64,000 bases of DNA from an uncultured Rhodospirillales bacterium (GTDB taxonomy: Bacteria; Pseudomonadota; Alphaproteobacteria; Rhodospirillales; JABHCV01). The stretch spans positions 1 to 64,000 of the forward strand of contig CALKND010000007.1 of NCBI GenBank assembly GCA_938092065.1. The letters run 5' to 3'. The position numbers were made by a program, and so were the translations under genes. The notes under the pieces are model-generated. The model did not search any database and was not told where the DNA came from. It saw only the letters and a list, made by a program, of their open reading frames with translations. Of the stretch, positions 1 to 8,277 are shown piece by piece (positions within the stretch are counted from its first letter, which is position 1; every line of letters begins with the position of its first letter).

Positions 1-222
1 TTTATCCTTATCACGAATCATAGCAACCTTAGAACCAGCGATACTGGAAGTTCTAAAGTCTAGATGGTTCTCTAGTTCTGATTCATGGCATAGAGGTATC
101 CAACATTTCTTGAATATCTTTTCTTGCTCTTTCTTAAAGATATCTTGATCACTATAAATGCGACTATCTACATATTCTATTGATGGTTCTGCCAACCATT
201 GTGTGTGTTTCCGAGCAGGCAT
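1..222 (-). CDS. Rieske-type aromatic ring-hydroxylating oxygenase alpha subunit, N-terminal part (runs off window)
   Basis: Reverse translation MPARKHTQWLAEPSIEYVDSRIYSDQDIFKKEQEKIFKKCWIPLCHESELENHLDFRTSSIAGSKVAMIRDKDK resembles the N-terminus of ring-hydroxylating oxygenase alpha subunits; ATG at 222-220 overlaps the stop of the upstream ORF by 1 nt. Confidence 0.7.
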   Translation of the reverse strand, partial: MPARKHTQWLAEPSIEYVDSRIYSDQDIFKKEQEKIFKKCWIPLCHESELENHLDFRTSSIAGSKVAMIRDKDK

Positions 223-593
223 TATTTTTCTCCTTGCCAAAGTAATTTGTATCCTAATTCTTTAGTATCATCACAATACTGCATTAGGTTTGAGAAGGCC
301 ATTTTAAACTTCTCATCTCTGTGACTCTTCTCATGCGACTCAAAAGATTTCCAGTAAGTAACTATTGCGATATGATTTCCTTCATCACCATGTTCACCGA
401 CTGTACCTTCTTCTGAAATAAATCCTTCATACTGAAAGACTTGACCAGCAATAAACTCAGGATAAGTCTCTTTTACATGAGAACACATTTCTGCAATGGC
501 GAGCTCAACTTCATCAAAATCTACACCATCCCTTAATGTCGCAACATTATATAACATAACAGACTCGAAAGGTATGGTTATTGAATCAAACAT
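222..593 (-). CDS. Small dimeric alpha/beta-barrel (antibiotic biosynthesis monooxygenase-like) protein
   Basis: 123 aa ORF with ABM-like pattern (HIAIVTYWKSFESHEKSHRDEKFKMAF); coupled to the oxygenase gene. Confidence 0.5.
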   Translation of the reverse strand: MFDSITIPFESVMLYNVATLRDGVDFDEVELAIAEMCSHVKETYPEFIAGQVFQYEGFISEEGTVGEHGDEGNHIAIVTYWKSFESHEKSHRDEKFKMAFSNLMQYCDDTKELGYKLLWQGEK

Positions 594-648
594 TATTTAC
601 TCTCCCTAATACACGTAACCATTAGCTATAAATATTTGTAGGCATTCC

Positions 649-696
649 GAGACGTAATCCCAATGCCCAGCGGAGACGTAATCCCAATGCCCAGCG
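649..696. repeat. Perfect 24-bp tandem duplication (2 copies of gagacgtaatcccaatgcccagcg)
   Basis: Direct reading: 649-672 and 673-696 are identical. Confidence 0.95.
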
Positions 697-914
697 GAAT
701 AGTTTTTCCAATTCGTTTCTTTAAAACGGAAAAAAAAATTAATATGAATAGTCTATTTTGATTTATTATGAAGCTCAAGATGAAAGCAACTAAAACTCAA
801 AAACCAATGACATGGGCTTGCGGTAAAACGTGGACGATCAACTCTAAAAAAACATTATGATGTCTTTTAGTTTGCTTTATAGGCGACTTTGAGACGATCA
901 CTTATTTCCAGTTT

Positions 915-1292
915 ATGGAAATTAATTGGTCAGTCATTGCTATAATGGCTCTCGCTATTTTCAATGGTTTAATCACTTCGATACTTCTGGAAACTGTCAT
1001 TCTCAGCAAACAGTTTGGCCTAGGAAATGCCTTTCGAACAGTAATTGGAATGTCTTTCATATCAATGGTTGCGATGGATTCTGCTATGAATGTGATAGAC
1101 GTCTTTTTTACTGGTGGCGCGGTTTTAACTTGGTAGGTCATTTCAATGATGTTGGCAGCTGGTTTCGTTACCCCACTTCCATTCAATTACTGGCAACTCA
1201 AAGCCCGGGGTAAGAGTTACCATAAATCAAATAAATACTGCTTTTTAACTAGCCTTCAGCTTAGAGATTATCTTGGCAGTGTTTCAGGATAA
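915..1292 (+). pseudogene. DUF4396-like small membrane protein interrupted by in-frame TAG (1134-1136)
   Basis: MEINWSVIAIMALAIFNGLITSILLETVILSKQFGLGNAFRTVIGMSFISMVAMDSAMNVIDVFFTGGAVLTW* then, same frame, VISMMLAAGFVTPLPFNYWQLKARGKSYH; the AGF..PLP.NYW.LK..GK..H tail is typical of this family. Confidence 0.65.
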
Positions 1293-1324
1293 TTTTGGAA
1301 ATCTCAAAACCATAAGTGCCTTTG

Positions 1325-1621
1325 TTATTCAGAACCACCTTTGTTTGTCGGTTCTAAAAACGGGCTTTTATGACCAGCAAGCACATCCCTGAGCGCATTT
1401 TGCAGCCAAATCATCATTTCTGGATCGAGTTGCTCACCCTTTGGCTCGTCAGAAAGTAACAGATTAGGGACCCCTTGGGTCCTGAGCCAAATAATATGAT
1501 CGTCTACAGCCTCACAAAAACCCTCTTGCAACTCTCTAATGAGTTCAGGATCATAATCTTTTATTTCGTTTAATTCAGTCATTGCACTAATGAACTTGAT
1601 TCGCCCATGATTATAAGTCAT
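1325..1621 (-). CDS. Hypothetical protein (98 aa)
   Basis: ORF directly downstream of HTH gene, same strand. Confidence 0.45.
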   Translation of the reverse strand: MTYNHGRIKFISAMTELNEIKDYDPELIRELQEGFCEAVDDHIIWLRTQGVPNLLLSDEPKGEQLDPEMMIWLQNALRDVLAGHKSPFLEPTNKGGSE

Positions 1622-1622
1622 T

Positions 1623-1928
1623 TCAGCCTCCCCTCATTAAAAGCGAATTAAGATTTTTCTTAAGTGAGAAATTTTTTCTATACATCTCGCCATGGATTTC
1701 TAAAAGAGACCTAATACTGTATGGGTCAGGTGTCTCCTTTGGGTCATGACATCTAACGTGTTTAAATTTTGGATCTTGTTCCCATTTCTGAACACAGGAA
1801 ACACTAACCCCATACGATAGGGCGATAGTTTTTACTGGATCTGGATCTATAATAAGTTTTTTTTCTACGCAGTATCGATAAAATACTGCATCTTCTATTA
1901 ACTTTTTTTGAAGGGTGTTTTGTGGCAT
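1623..1928 (-). CDS. Helix-turn-helix-like protein (101 aa)
   Basis: Segment KTIALSYGVSVSCVQKWEQDPKF resembles an HTH motif. Confidence 0.45.
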   Translation of the reverse strand: MPQNTLQKKLIEDAVFYRYCVEKKLIIDPDPVKTIALSYGVSVSCVQKWEQDPKFKHVRCHDPKETPDPYSIRSLLEIHGEMYRKNFSLKKNLNSLLMRGG

Positions 1929-2002
1929 TACACTCTCACTCTGCCGATAGTTTCATATGTGATTTAACACTGTGCAATAATATTTTTGAGGGGCATATTT
2001 GA

Positions 2003-2707
2003 TCAACTGCCATCTGATAAATTACTTTTGGTATTGAGTCCTTGTCGATAGAGCCCAATTAAGCGAGACATCTCAGTGTAGGAAAGCGGATTGTCCATTG
2101 CTGTTAGTGAGTCACCCTTGACACCAATAAACAAACGTGCCGCTAATTCATTTTTTCCAACTTCTTTTGCCATTTGAAACAAATTCCAAGCTGGGCGCTC
2201 AATATTTATTTCACGATGGCTATCCGCATTATTGGCATGACACCCTGAACAAAACTTCTCATGCAAAGCTTCAGCTTTTATTCTAGAACCCTTCGTCTTG
2301 TTAATTGGAAAAATATTTTTTGGTTCAAATGGAAAAACACTCAACAGTTCATCAACCCAAAATGCTGCTTCGCTGAAATTTTTATCGACAAGAGCTCGTT
2401 GAAGTGCACCTACAGAATTTTCTGGGGGTAATGGCAAAGCGGAATTGTTTTCACGTGCTGTGCGAATTAACAATGAAAGTGGTGCACTTGCTCCAAGCAG
2501 CCTGTCCTTGAGACCTTTTTGGATAAGAGGAAGACTGCTAAATTCACCCATTCGCCTTAGGTCACCTTTCATTACAACTATTTCGGCTGCTAATCTGTTT
2601 TCCGCTACGCTAGTTGCATTAGAAACGGAAGCAGAAAAGGTGACCCAAGTAAGAAGAAGCCCTACCCAAGCCACCAAATTTCTACAGACGATCCTATAAA
2701 AGATCAT
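2003..2707 (-). CDS. Periplasmic c-type cytochrome domain protein
   Basis: N-terminal signal-like segment, heme motif CSGCH, later Met in AMDNP. Confidence 0.65.
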   Translation of the reverse strand: MIFYRIVCRNLVAWVGLLLTWVTFSASVSNATSVAENRLAAEIVVMKGDLRRMGEFSSLPLIQKGLKDRLLGASAPLSLLIRTARENNSALPLPPENSVGALQRALVDKNFSEAAFWVDELLSVFPFEPKNIFPINKTKGSRIKAEALHEKFCSGCHANNADSHREINIERPAWNLFQMAKEVGKNELAARLFIGVKGDSLTAMDNPLSYTEMSRLIGLYRQGLNTKSNLSDGS

Positions 2708-2733
2708 GCCTTAAAGCTCTCAAGTCTTACTTA

Positions 2734-3684
2734 TTAGTTTATCTTCGCTGTCTCTTTCATCGGCAAACCTTTATCAGCCGACCATTCAGCCATAGAACCA
2801 TCGTACATTTTTGCGCCTTTGTTTCCAAGAATTTCGTGTGAGACAAACCAACCTAAGGAAGCCCAGTGACCCGTGTTGCAAAAGTTTATCTGCGAGCCTT
2901 TTGTTGGTATGCTTGCGTATGTATATAATTTATTTAATCTGGCCGGGCTGCTGAACATTCCACCACCATTTTTTGTAAGCCAGTTCTCAGGAAGACTCTT
3001 AGAATTGGGAATAGTTCCAAAACGGGTTGCCTTTGGATGTTTATTAATGCCGATGAATTGGTTGTGAGGTCGATTATCAACTAATACCCCACCAGCTTGA
3101 GAAGCTTTACTCACCTCTTCTTTATTAATAATCATAGCTTTTTGAATGCTACCCTTAAAGCTCTTAGGGGTCACCTTAACCATTCCCTTCTGGAGAGGAT
3201 TTACAGGCTTCTTAGTCTTCACATCTATTTCTGCTAGATAAGCCACCATGCCACCATTTAGGATGGAGACCTCTTCATGGCCTAGAACCTTGAGTGTCCA
3301 ATATATGCGTGTTGCTGTGCCAACATCTAGCGCTTTTCCACCACCAGGAATAATGACGACATGGTCATTATTCCCAATTCCAAGACCTCCAATAAGTTTT
3401 TCAAGTTTGGTCACCGTTGGTAGCATACCAACTATTTTATCTTTATTGGCAACTCTCCAACCACCCATTAAATAGTCTGTCCAAACAGCACCAGGAATAT
3501 GGCCACGCAGGTAATCTGCCTTAGTCTTCCCCGCAAGTGGGCCACGCACATCAAGAAAAACAACACCCTCTTTTCCAAGATTATTTTTCACCCAGTCCAC
3601 TGATACAAGTGGTGACGCCGCCTGAGCTAGACTACCTGTAAATAATAAACAAGATAATATAATTAAAATATATAATTTATTCAT
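2734..3684 (-). CDS. Exported two-domain rhodanese (sulfurtransferase)
   Basis: Signal peptide (LYILIILSCLLFTGSLAQAA); FLDVRGP...GHIPGAVWTDY; active-site loop NFCNTGHWAS; MYDGSMAEWS. Confidence 0.85.
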   Translation of the reverse strand: MNKLYILIILSCLLFTGSLAQAASPLVSVDWVKNNLGKEGVVFLDVRGPLAGKTKADYLRGHIPGAVWTDYLMGGWRVANKDKIVGMLPTVTKLEKLIGGLGIGNNDHVVIIPGGGKALDVGTATRIYWTLKVLGHEEVSILNGGMVAYLAEIDVKTKKPVNPLQKGMVKVTPKSFKGSIQKAMIINKEEVSKASQAGGVLVDNRPHNQFIGINKHPKATRFGTIPNSKSLPENWLTKNGGGMFSSPARLNKLYTYASIPTKGSQINFCNTGHWASLGWFVSHEILGNKGAKMYDGSMAEWSADKGLPMKETAKIN

Positions 3685-3739
3685 TGTAAATTCCTCTCAA
3701 TTGTTAAATTTTTTATAGTTTTTTTATTAAACCCGCTTA

Positions 3740-3925
3740 TCAGACAGTAATAGTCAGGTCGGCTGCGAGAATTGCCGTCACGATCGAATCCCAATCGTTA
3801 TCGTCTAGAGTTTTCCTTCCTATATCGATTCTTGTTACCTTGTGTTCTTTTTCAAGTAAATCGATAGAAGCAACTACAGTGTCGCAGTCTGGGAATAAAT
3901 TGGTATCAAGCTGCAATATTTTCAT
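3740..3925 (-). CDS. Small protein of unknown function (61 aa) in the sulfur operon
   Basis: Compact ORF between rhodanese and DsrE-like genes, same strand. Confidence 0.5.
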   Translation of the reverse strand: MKILQLDTNLFPDCDTVVASIDLLEKEHKVTRIDIGRKTLDDNDWDSIVTAILAADLTITV

Positions 3926-3937
3926 ATTTTCTTCACC

Positions 3938-4216
3938 TCAAACATTAATAATGCTATCTGAATTAAAAATTGCATTTGCTAAATCCTTAGCATTAAGAAA
4001 ATTTAGATCCTTTGCCATACTAGGTACTGTAGTTTCAGGAACTATGTCAGAAAGATCGAGGAGTTCGGCTTGCAATTCATTTTCAACTGTTTCTTGGACA
4101 GACTTAGTCATAAACACCAAACGAATTTTATGTCCAGCTACCGTTAACCCTGCAGCAACTCGCATGGCTTCAGTGTGGTCTCTTCTTCCTAAGACAAGTA
4201 TTTTCTTTATTCCCAA
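3938..4216 (-). CDS. DsrE/F-like protein
   Basis: 92 aa; MGIKKILVLGRRDHTEAMRVAAGLTVAGHKIRLVFMTKSV resembles the DsrE/F fold N-terminus. Confidence 0.5.
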   Translation of the reverse strand: MGIKKILVLGRRDHTEAMRVAAGLTVAGHKIRLVFMTKSVQETVENELQAELLDLSDIVPETTVPSMAKDLNFLNAKDLANAIFNSDSIINV

Positions 4217-4235
4217 ATTTCCAGTGCTCCTTAAC

Positions 4236-4529
4236 TTACAAGCTAATCACGCGACTAATTTCAGTCATCATTGAGCTATTAATTGTCTGGCTGCCCATTT
4301 CAACGGGGCAATGCGCTCCATCACTTAGAATGTCCCAAGAGTGTTCACACACGACTGCTCTTTTGGCTAATTTAACAACTTCTTGACAAGCGGTGTCTTT
4401 AATAAGTTCGACGCCGTCATTGGTAAAAAAGCAGCCCCAATTTACACCTGCACGTGATAATCCCTGCATCAACTGTACTGCTATTCTGCCACTATTACGC
4501 GTCGTAATTACCAGTAATGCATCCATCAT
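4236..4529 (-). CDS. DsrE-like protein (start trimmed to the ATGA overlap with upstream gene)
   Basis: MMDALLVITTRNSGRIAVQLMQGLSRAGVNWGCFFTNDGVELIKD; ATG at 4529 overlaps the TGA of the rhodanese ORF at 4526-4528. Confidence 0.55.
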   Translation of the reverse strand: MMDALLVITTRNSGRIAVQLMQGLSRAGVNWGCFFTNDGVELIKDTACQEVVKLAKRAVVCEHSWDILSDGAHCPVEMGSQTINSSMMTEISRVISL

Positions 4530-5563
4530 TTTTGACCCCGGCGCTGTATAAGAAAGAAAAAAAGTGTGGCAATTGCCATTCCAATTAGAAAAGCCATTCC
4601 AAATAGTATCCAATTATGTTCTGTGGGATTAGTCACTTGAGGGAATTTTGTCTCCATTCCTCTGTCAGGATATGTTACAGCATCAACGGGCATATTACTG
4701 TCGGCAGACCACTCTGCCCAGCCTCCTGGGTAGACGCGAGCTTCAATATTAAATCCTGCCCGTAAAAGCGTTAACATAGCTAATCCCTCAAAAGCATTAT
4801 GCCCGTAAATAATTGTATCGTGCTTTTCCAATTCAGTGACCTCGCCTGATGTAGCAAGAGAGCGGAGGCGGCCAGAAGACAAATGCCTTGCACCGACAAT
4901 ATGGCCCCCGCGAAACCCTCGAACAGAAGCACCCCAGAACTCTCTCTCACTTCGGCCATCAATAAGGGCCGTCGGTATATTGAAATCAAGAATCCTAGCA
5001 AGTTCGTTTTTAAAAATTACTGCTTTGTCACGGGCAATCCCATGATAAACATTCGTACGGGTTTCCATACGTTCAACACCTGAACCCAGAGAATTGTCTG
5101 AAAATCCACCCCCACGACTCATTTGCCGGGTCAAGACAGAAATTTCTTTTTGGCCCACAACAAACAGAACCCCCGCAATAAAGTCGCGTTCCTGCGCTTT
5201 ATCTCCCACGACAAGTATGTGCTCCTGGCCAATTAAACCAACCGTACCCAACAACCAGTTTATATTTTCAAAACTTGCAAGGCGACCGTGCGGCCCAAAA
5301 AAATCAGCGACTGGCAAGCACCGCGCATCACGGACACTTTGTTTTAAGCATTGTTGAAGTGGTCTGGCATCTATGACGTGAGCTCCTTGTTTTAATACTT
5401 CTTCACCATCAGTCACAAATTTGTAATTTGATCCTGCCAAGACCGTCCCTTTTGAACCCAAAAACAAAAGAGATGCCAACAAAAGAGAAATGAATGTGGT
5501 TCGAAAAAAAATTTCCGGACTCCTTTGTTCCCTAACAACCTTGAATACGAACTTTTCTAACAC
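4526..5563 (-). CDS. Membrane-anchored rhodanese-like protein lacking the catalytic cysteine
   Basis: VIDARPLQQC..., ALIDGRSEREFWGASVRGFRGGHIVGARHL, VYPGGWAEWSAD; position of active-site Cys reads IIYGHNAFEG; C-terminal TM NWILFGMAFLIGMAIATLFFFLIQRR. Confidence 0.7.
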   Translation of the reverse strand: MLEKFVFKVVREQRSPEIFFRTTFISLLLASLLFLGSKGTVLAGSNYKFVTDGEEVLKQGAHVIDARPLQQCLKQSVRDARCLPVADFFGPHGRLASFENINWLLGTVGLIGQEHILVVGDKAQERDFIAGVLFVVGQKEISVLTRQMSRGGGFSDNSLGSGVERMETRTNVYHGIARDKAVIFKNELARILDFNIPTALIDGRSEREFWGASVRGFRGGHIVGARHLSSGRLRSLATSGEVTELEKHDTIIYGHNAFEGLAMLTLLRAGFNIEARVYPGGWAEWSADSNMPVDAVTYPDRGMETKFPQVTNPTEHNWILFGMAFLIGMAIATLFFFLIQRRGQK

Positions 5564-5801
5564 TCTCTTCTGCTGATTCAGATGTCACTGGAGGATTCTC
5601 AATAAAATAATCGAGTAAATCAGAAACTGAAACGATTCCAAAGTCTCCAAGATCAATATCTGGAATTATCTCAGCATCAACACTTTCATTGGTCCTCATA
5701 ACCTTCTCAACAGAAAGGGCTGCGTAAGGGTATCCCAAAGCAGCTAAACCCAAAGCTACAATTAGAGAAAAAGCGCAAAAGATAAGACTAATACGATCCA
5801 A
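5532..5801 (-). CDS. Small membrane-anchored protein (89 aa)
   Basis: N-terminal TM segment; overlaps next gene start. Confidence 0.5.
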   Translation of the reverse strand: MDRISLIFCAFSLIVALGLAALGYPYAALSVEKVMRTNESVDAEIIPDIDLGDFGIVSVSDLLDYFIENPPVTSESAEESVRKVRIQGC

Positions 5802-5814
5802 AAATGTTTCTCCC

Positions 5815-5907
5815 CTAAAGTGAGTCTCTAAGAAAACTTACATACATAGCGCCAAAGGCAAGAACAAAAAAAACAATGTGGGCAATAGTTTCAAAGTCTA
5901 AACTCAT
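5815..5907 (-). CDS. 30-aa single-TM microprotein MSLDFETIAHIVFFVLAFGAMYVSFLRDSL
   Basis: Manual reverse-strand translation, ATG to TAG, fills the gap between two operon genes; too short for the ORF track. Confidence 0.45.
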   Translation of the reverse strand: MSLDFETIAHIVFFVLAFGAMYVSFLRDSL

Positions 5908-5910
5908 ACT

Positions 5911-6117
5911 TTATTCTCCCTTGAAGTGGCGCACTAACATATTAACATCAAGAGCCTTTCCTGTTTCGGGATGCATAACAGAAGGTGTGAAAAAAGGTAC
6001 GCCATTCTTACTCATGCGAGAGCTTTTGGGTGGAAAGGCATAGACATAAAGTAAAATAATAAGGCTCAACACTGTTATAGCGCAGACGAAAGTCCGCATA
6101 ATTATGTAGTAGAACAT
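5911..6117 (-). CDS. Small membrane-anchored protein (68 aa)
   Basis: N-terminal TM; operon position. Confidence 0.5.
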   Translation of the reverse strand: MFYYIIMRTFVCAITVLSLIILLYVYAFPPKSSRMSKNGVPFFTPSVMHPETGKALDVNMLVRHFKGE

Positions 6118-6132
6118 TGCTAAAGCTTCCGT

Positions 6133-6441
6133 TTAATTTTTAATCACATAAACTTCCCAATAACGCGTAGCTTTTATAGTCTCCAAATGGGATGAATTTA
6201 GATCATTCAACATTGGTGGTATGGCTTCAACTGAAGAAGGGTTATCAATAAGCACTTCAACAACATCCCCACTTGCGCAATCAGCTAGGGCTTTTTTTGT
6301 CATTAATTGAGGACGGGGGCAAGAATCTCCAATGCAATCAATCTTCTTCGCAATATTATATATTTTTCCATCACTAAGCGCGACCTCGCCACCTGCTATT
6401 TCCCTCTCTTCTTGTTTCTTTCCTGAACCAAAAATACCCAT
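6133..6441 (-). CDS. TusA/SirA-family sulfur carrier protein
   Basis: DCIGDSCPRPQLMTKKALADCASGDVVEVLIDNPSSVEAIP: TusA-type CPxP motif. Confidence 0.85.
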   Translation of the reverse strand: MGIFGSGKKQEEREIAGGEVALSDGKIYNIAKKIDCIGDSCPRPQLMTKKALADCASGDVVEVLIDNPSSVEAIPPMLNDLNSSHLETIKATRYWEVYVIKN

Positions 6442-6506
6442 TAATACCTACCTCCATTATATATTGTGCAACTTATTTACTAGATTCAAGTATCCACTTG
6501 AATTTA

Positions 6507-7121
6507 TTATTGAGAAGCGGCGACATTATCAATTTTCTGCCTTTTTTCCCTACGGACAATTGCACGGTATATTGCGAACAGAACCAAAGTTTGCAGCATT
6601 CCAAAAACGACAGCGGGCACTCCATATTTATCCTGCAATGTTCCAGCATTGCTGTATCCTAACTGTAAGGCCTCAAAGTTGGGGTCCCCCGTCATGCTGG
6701 CCCCAGTGGGTGGCCAGTAATTAATTGACCAGAGCAAAGAAAACAAGAACATGCCAATAAATGTAAAAAGCAAAGCCCACAAGGCGCCAACGTTCCCCTC
6801 TCCTGTTTTGACCCAAGTCGAAACGGTGCAGGCCCCAGCTAAAACCATGCCTATACCAAATAAAAACAGCCCAACAATCTGATTTAATCCAACATCAAAT
6901 TTCATCGGGTTGCCTTCACCAATGGTGATGAATGTAGTGAACCCCATTGTCAGTATCATCATTGCCATTAACAATGCCTTGGTATTACGAAAGGTCTTGA
7001 ACAACATGGCATCACGCAAGGCTGCAGTATTACAAAAACGAGAACGTTGAACCAAAAGGCCAACGATAGACCCAAAAACAAAAGCAACAAGTATTTCGCC
7101 TACTACAGTATCCAAAACCAA
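6507..7121 (-). CDS. YeeE/YedE-family transporter, half corresponding to the N-terminal part of E. coli YeeE (TTG start)
   Basis: GLLVQRSRFCNTAALRDAMLF ... GIGMVLAGACTVSTWVKTGEGNVGALWALLF. Confidence 0.8.
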   Translation of the reverse strand: MVLDTVVGEILVAFVFGSIVGLLVQRSRFCNTAALRDAMLFKTFRNTKALLMAMMILTMGFTTFITIGEGNPMKFDVGLNQIVGLFLFGIGMVLAGACTVSTWVKTGEGNVGALWALLFTFIGMFLFSLLWSINYWPPTGASMTGDPNFEALQLGYSNAGTLQDKYGVPAVVFGMLQTLVLFAIYRAIVRREKRQKIDNVAASQ

Positions 7122-7613
7122 TTAGCCTTCTAAGATTTTTTTATAAATCATGGAACCAACCCAAGCGCCGGCAATTATGCCCGACATTGACAAATAGCCA
7201 CCAAGGTTCATTTCTGGTGTTAAACCGAAAAAGGTGGAAACGTTGCAGACAAATGCCATGCGGATACCAATTCCCATCAGCAGTCCACCAATTGTTATCA
7301 AGACCCACTCTGAAAGACGGCGCGGAAAACGAATAAAAAATTCTTTACTAAGAATAGCACCAACAAAGGCACCAAATAACATGCCAAGACTAATATAAAT
7401 TTTCCAATAACCGGCATCTGGCGTAAAAACTAGAGACCAAAAGGGAATACGATTAAGATCATCACCCATAAAAAATTGCGCTATAATTCCTGTCATCATT
7501 GTTTCGCCACCACCGACAGTCCAAGCGCCAAGAAGCAAAAACATAAATACATCAAGCACAGCAATAGCAGAGAGAGCTATGACTGGATCCAAAGATTTCT
7601 TAAAAAAATCCAT
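7122..7613 (-). CDS. YeeE/YedE-family transporter, half corresponding to the C-terminal part of E. coli YeeE
   Basis: GMLFGAFVGAILSKEFFIRFPRR...GGLLMGIGIRMAFVCNVSTFFG. Confidence 0.75.
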   Translation of the reverse strand: MDFFKKSLDPVIALSAIAVLDVFMFLLLGAWTVGGGETMMTGIIAQFFMGDDLNRIPFWSLVFTPDAGYWKIYISLGMLFGAFVGAILSKEFFIRFPRRLSEWVLITIGGLLMGIGIRMAFVCNVSTFFGLTPEMNLGGYLSMSGIIAGAWVGSMIYKKILEG

Positions 7614-7813
7614 TCTCTCTTTCCTGTTTGAACACTAAAAGATCATCGTAACGAATGAAGTGCCTTAGTGGTGGTATTTATTGCTATTATTTAATTTTTA
7701 AAATTATATCTTCAGAAACTGCTCGTTGTTCTAAATTCTTAAAATAAGCATCAAGAGCATCTACACGAACTACTTACAAGAAGACGGCATAAAAACAGAA
7801 AGGTTGAAAGCCT

Positions 7814-8113
7814 ATGTCAATTTTTATCGAAACAGATGATTTTCTTGACCATATGTTCACTGCTTGCACGACTGATCAAATCAATGAATTCATTCCACAA
7901 AAAAAAGGGTTTCGCATTCATGGTCACAGCACGACAATACGTCTTGAGCAGGCTTTTTGGAATGTACTTGAGTGGATGGCTGCTAATAGAAATGTATCCC
8001 TTGCAGTTTTAATTGAAAATATTCATGACCAATGCTTGGTCGCTAATGACAAGAACTTAGCTTCTTGCCTACGGGTAATCTGTCTTAAATATATTAATAT
8101 CTATTCAGACTAG
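7814..8113 (+). CDS. Ribbon-helix-helix domain protein, divergent from the sulfur operon
   Basis: FRIHGHSTTIRLEQAFWNVLEWMAANRNVSLAVLIENIHDQ. Confidence 0.65.
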   Translation: MSIFIETDDFLDHMFTACTTDQINEFIPQKKGFRIHGHSTTIRLEQAFWNVLEWMAANRNVSLAVLIENIHDQCLVANDKNLASCLRVICLKYINIYSD

Positions 8114-8277
8114 GATCTCTCTCAGATTTAAATGAGTCCAAATCTGATAATTTGACTTGAGACACACTATTTAATTACCAGTTGTTCATTTAATTACAGT
8201 TATTCCAAAAGCAGATATATACAAATGGTGAATAAAAAGTTCACAGCTGTAAATATGTCTGTATAAAACCCTCATAA

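Noticed and set aside
902-1186. Minus-strand and +2 ORFs over the DUF4396-like gene
   Set aside because: The 915 frame carries recognisable family motifs; the others are low-complexity shadow frames.
7119-7124. Nonsense mutation splitting a YeeE/YedE gene
   Set aside because: Each half is a plausible separate protein, two-gene YeeE/YedE arrangements are known, and the order is permuted; treated as two genes.
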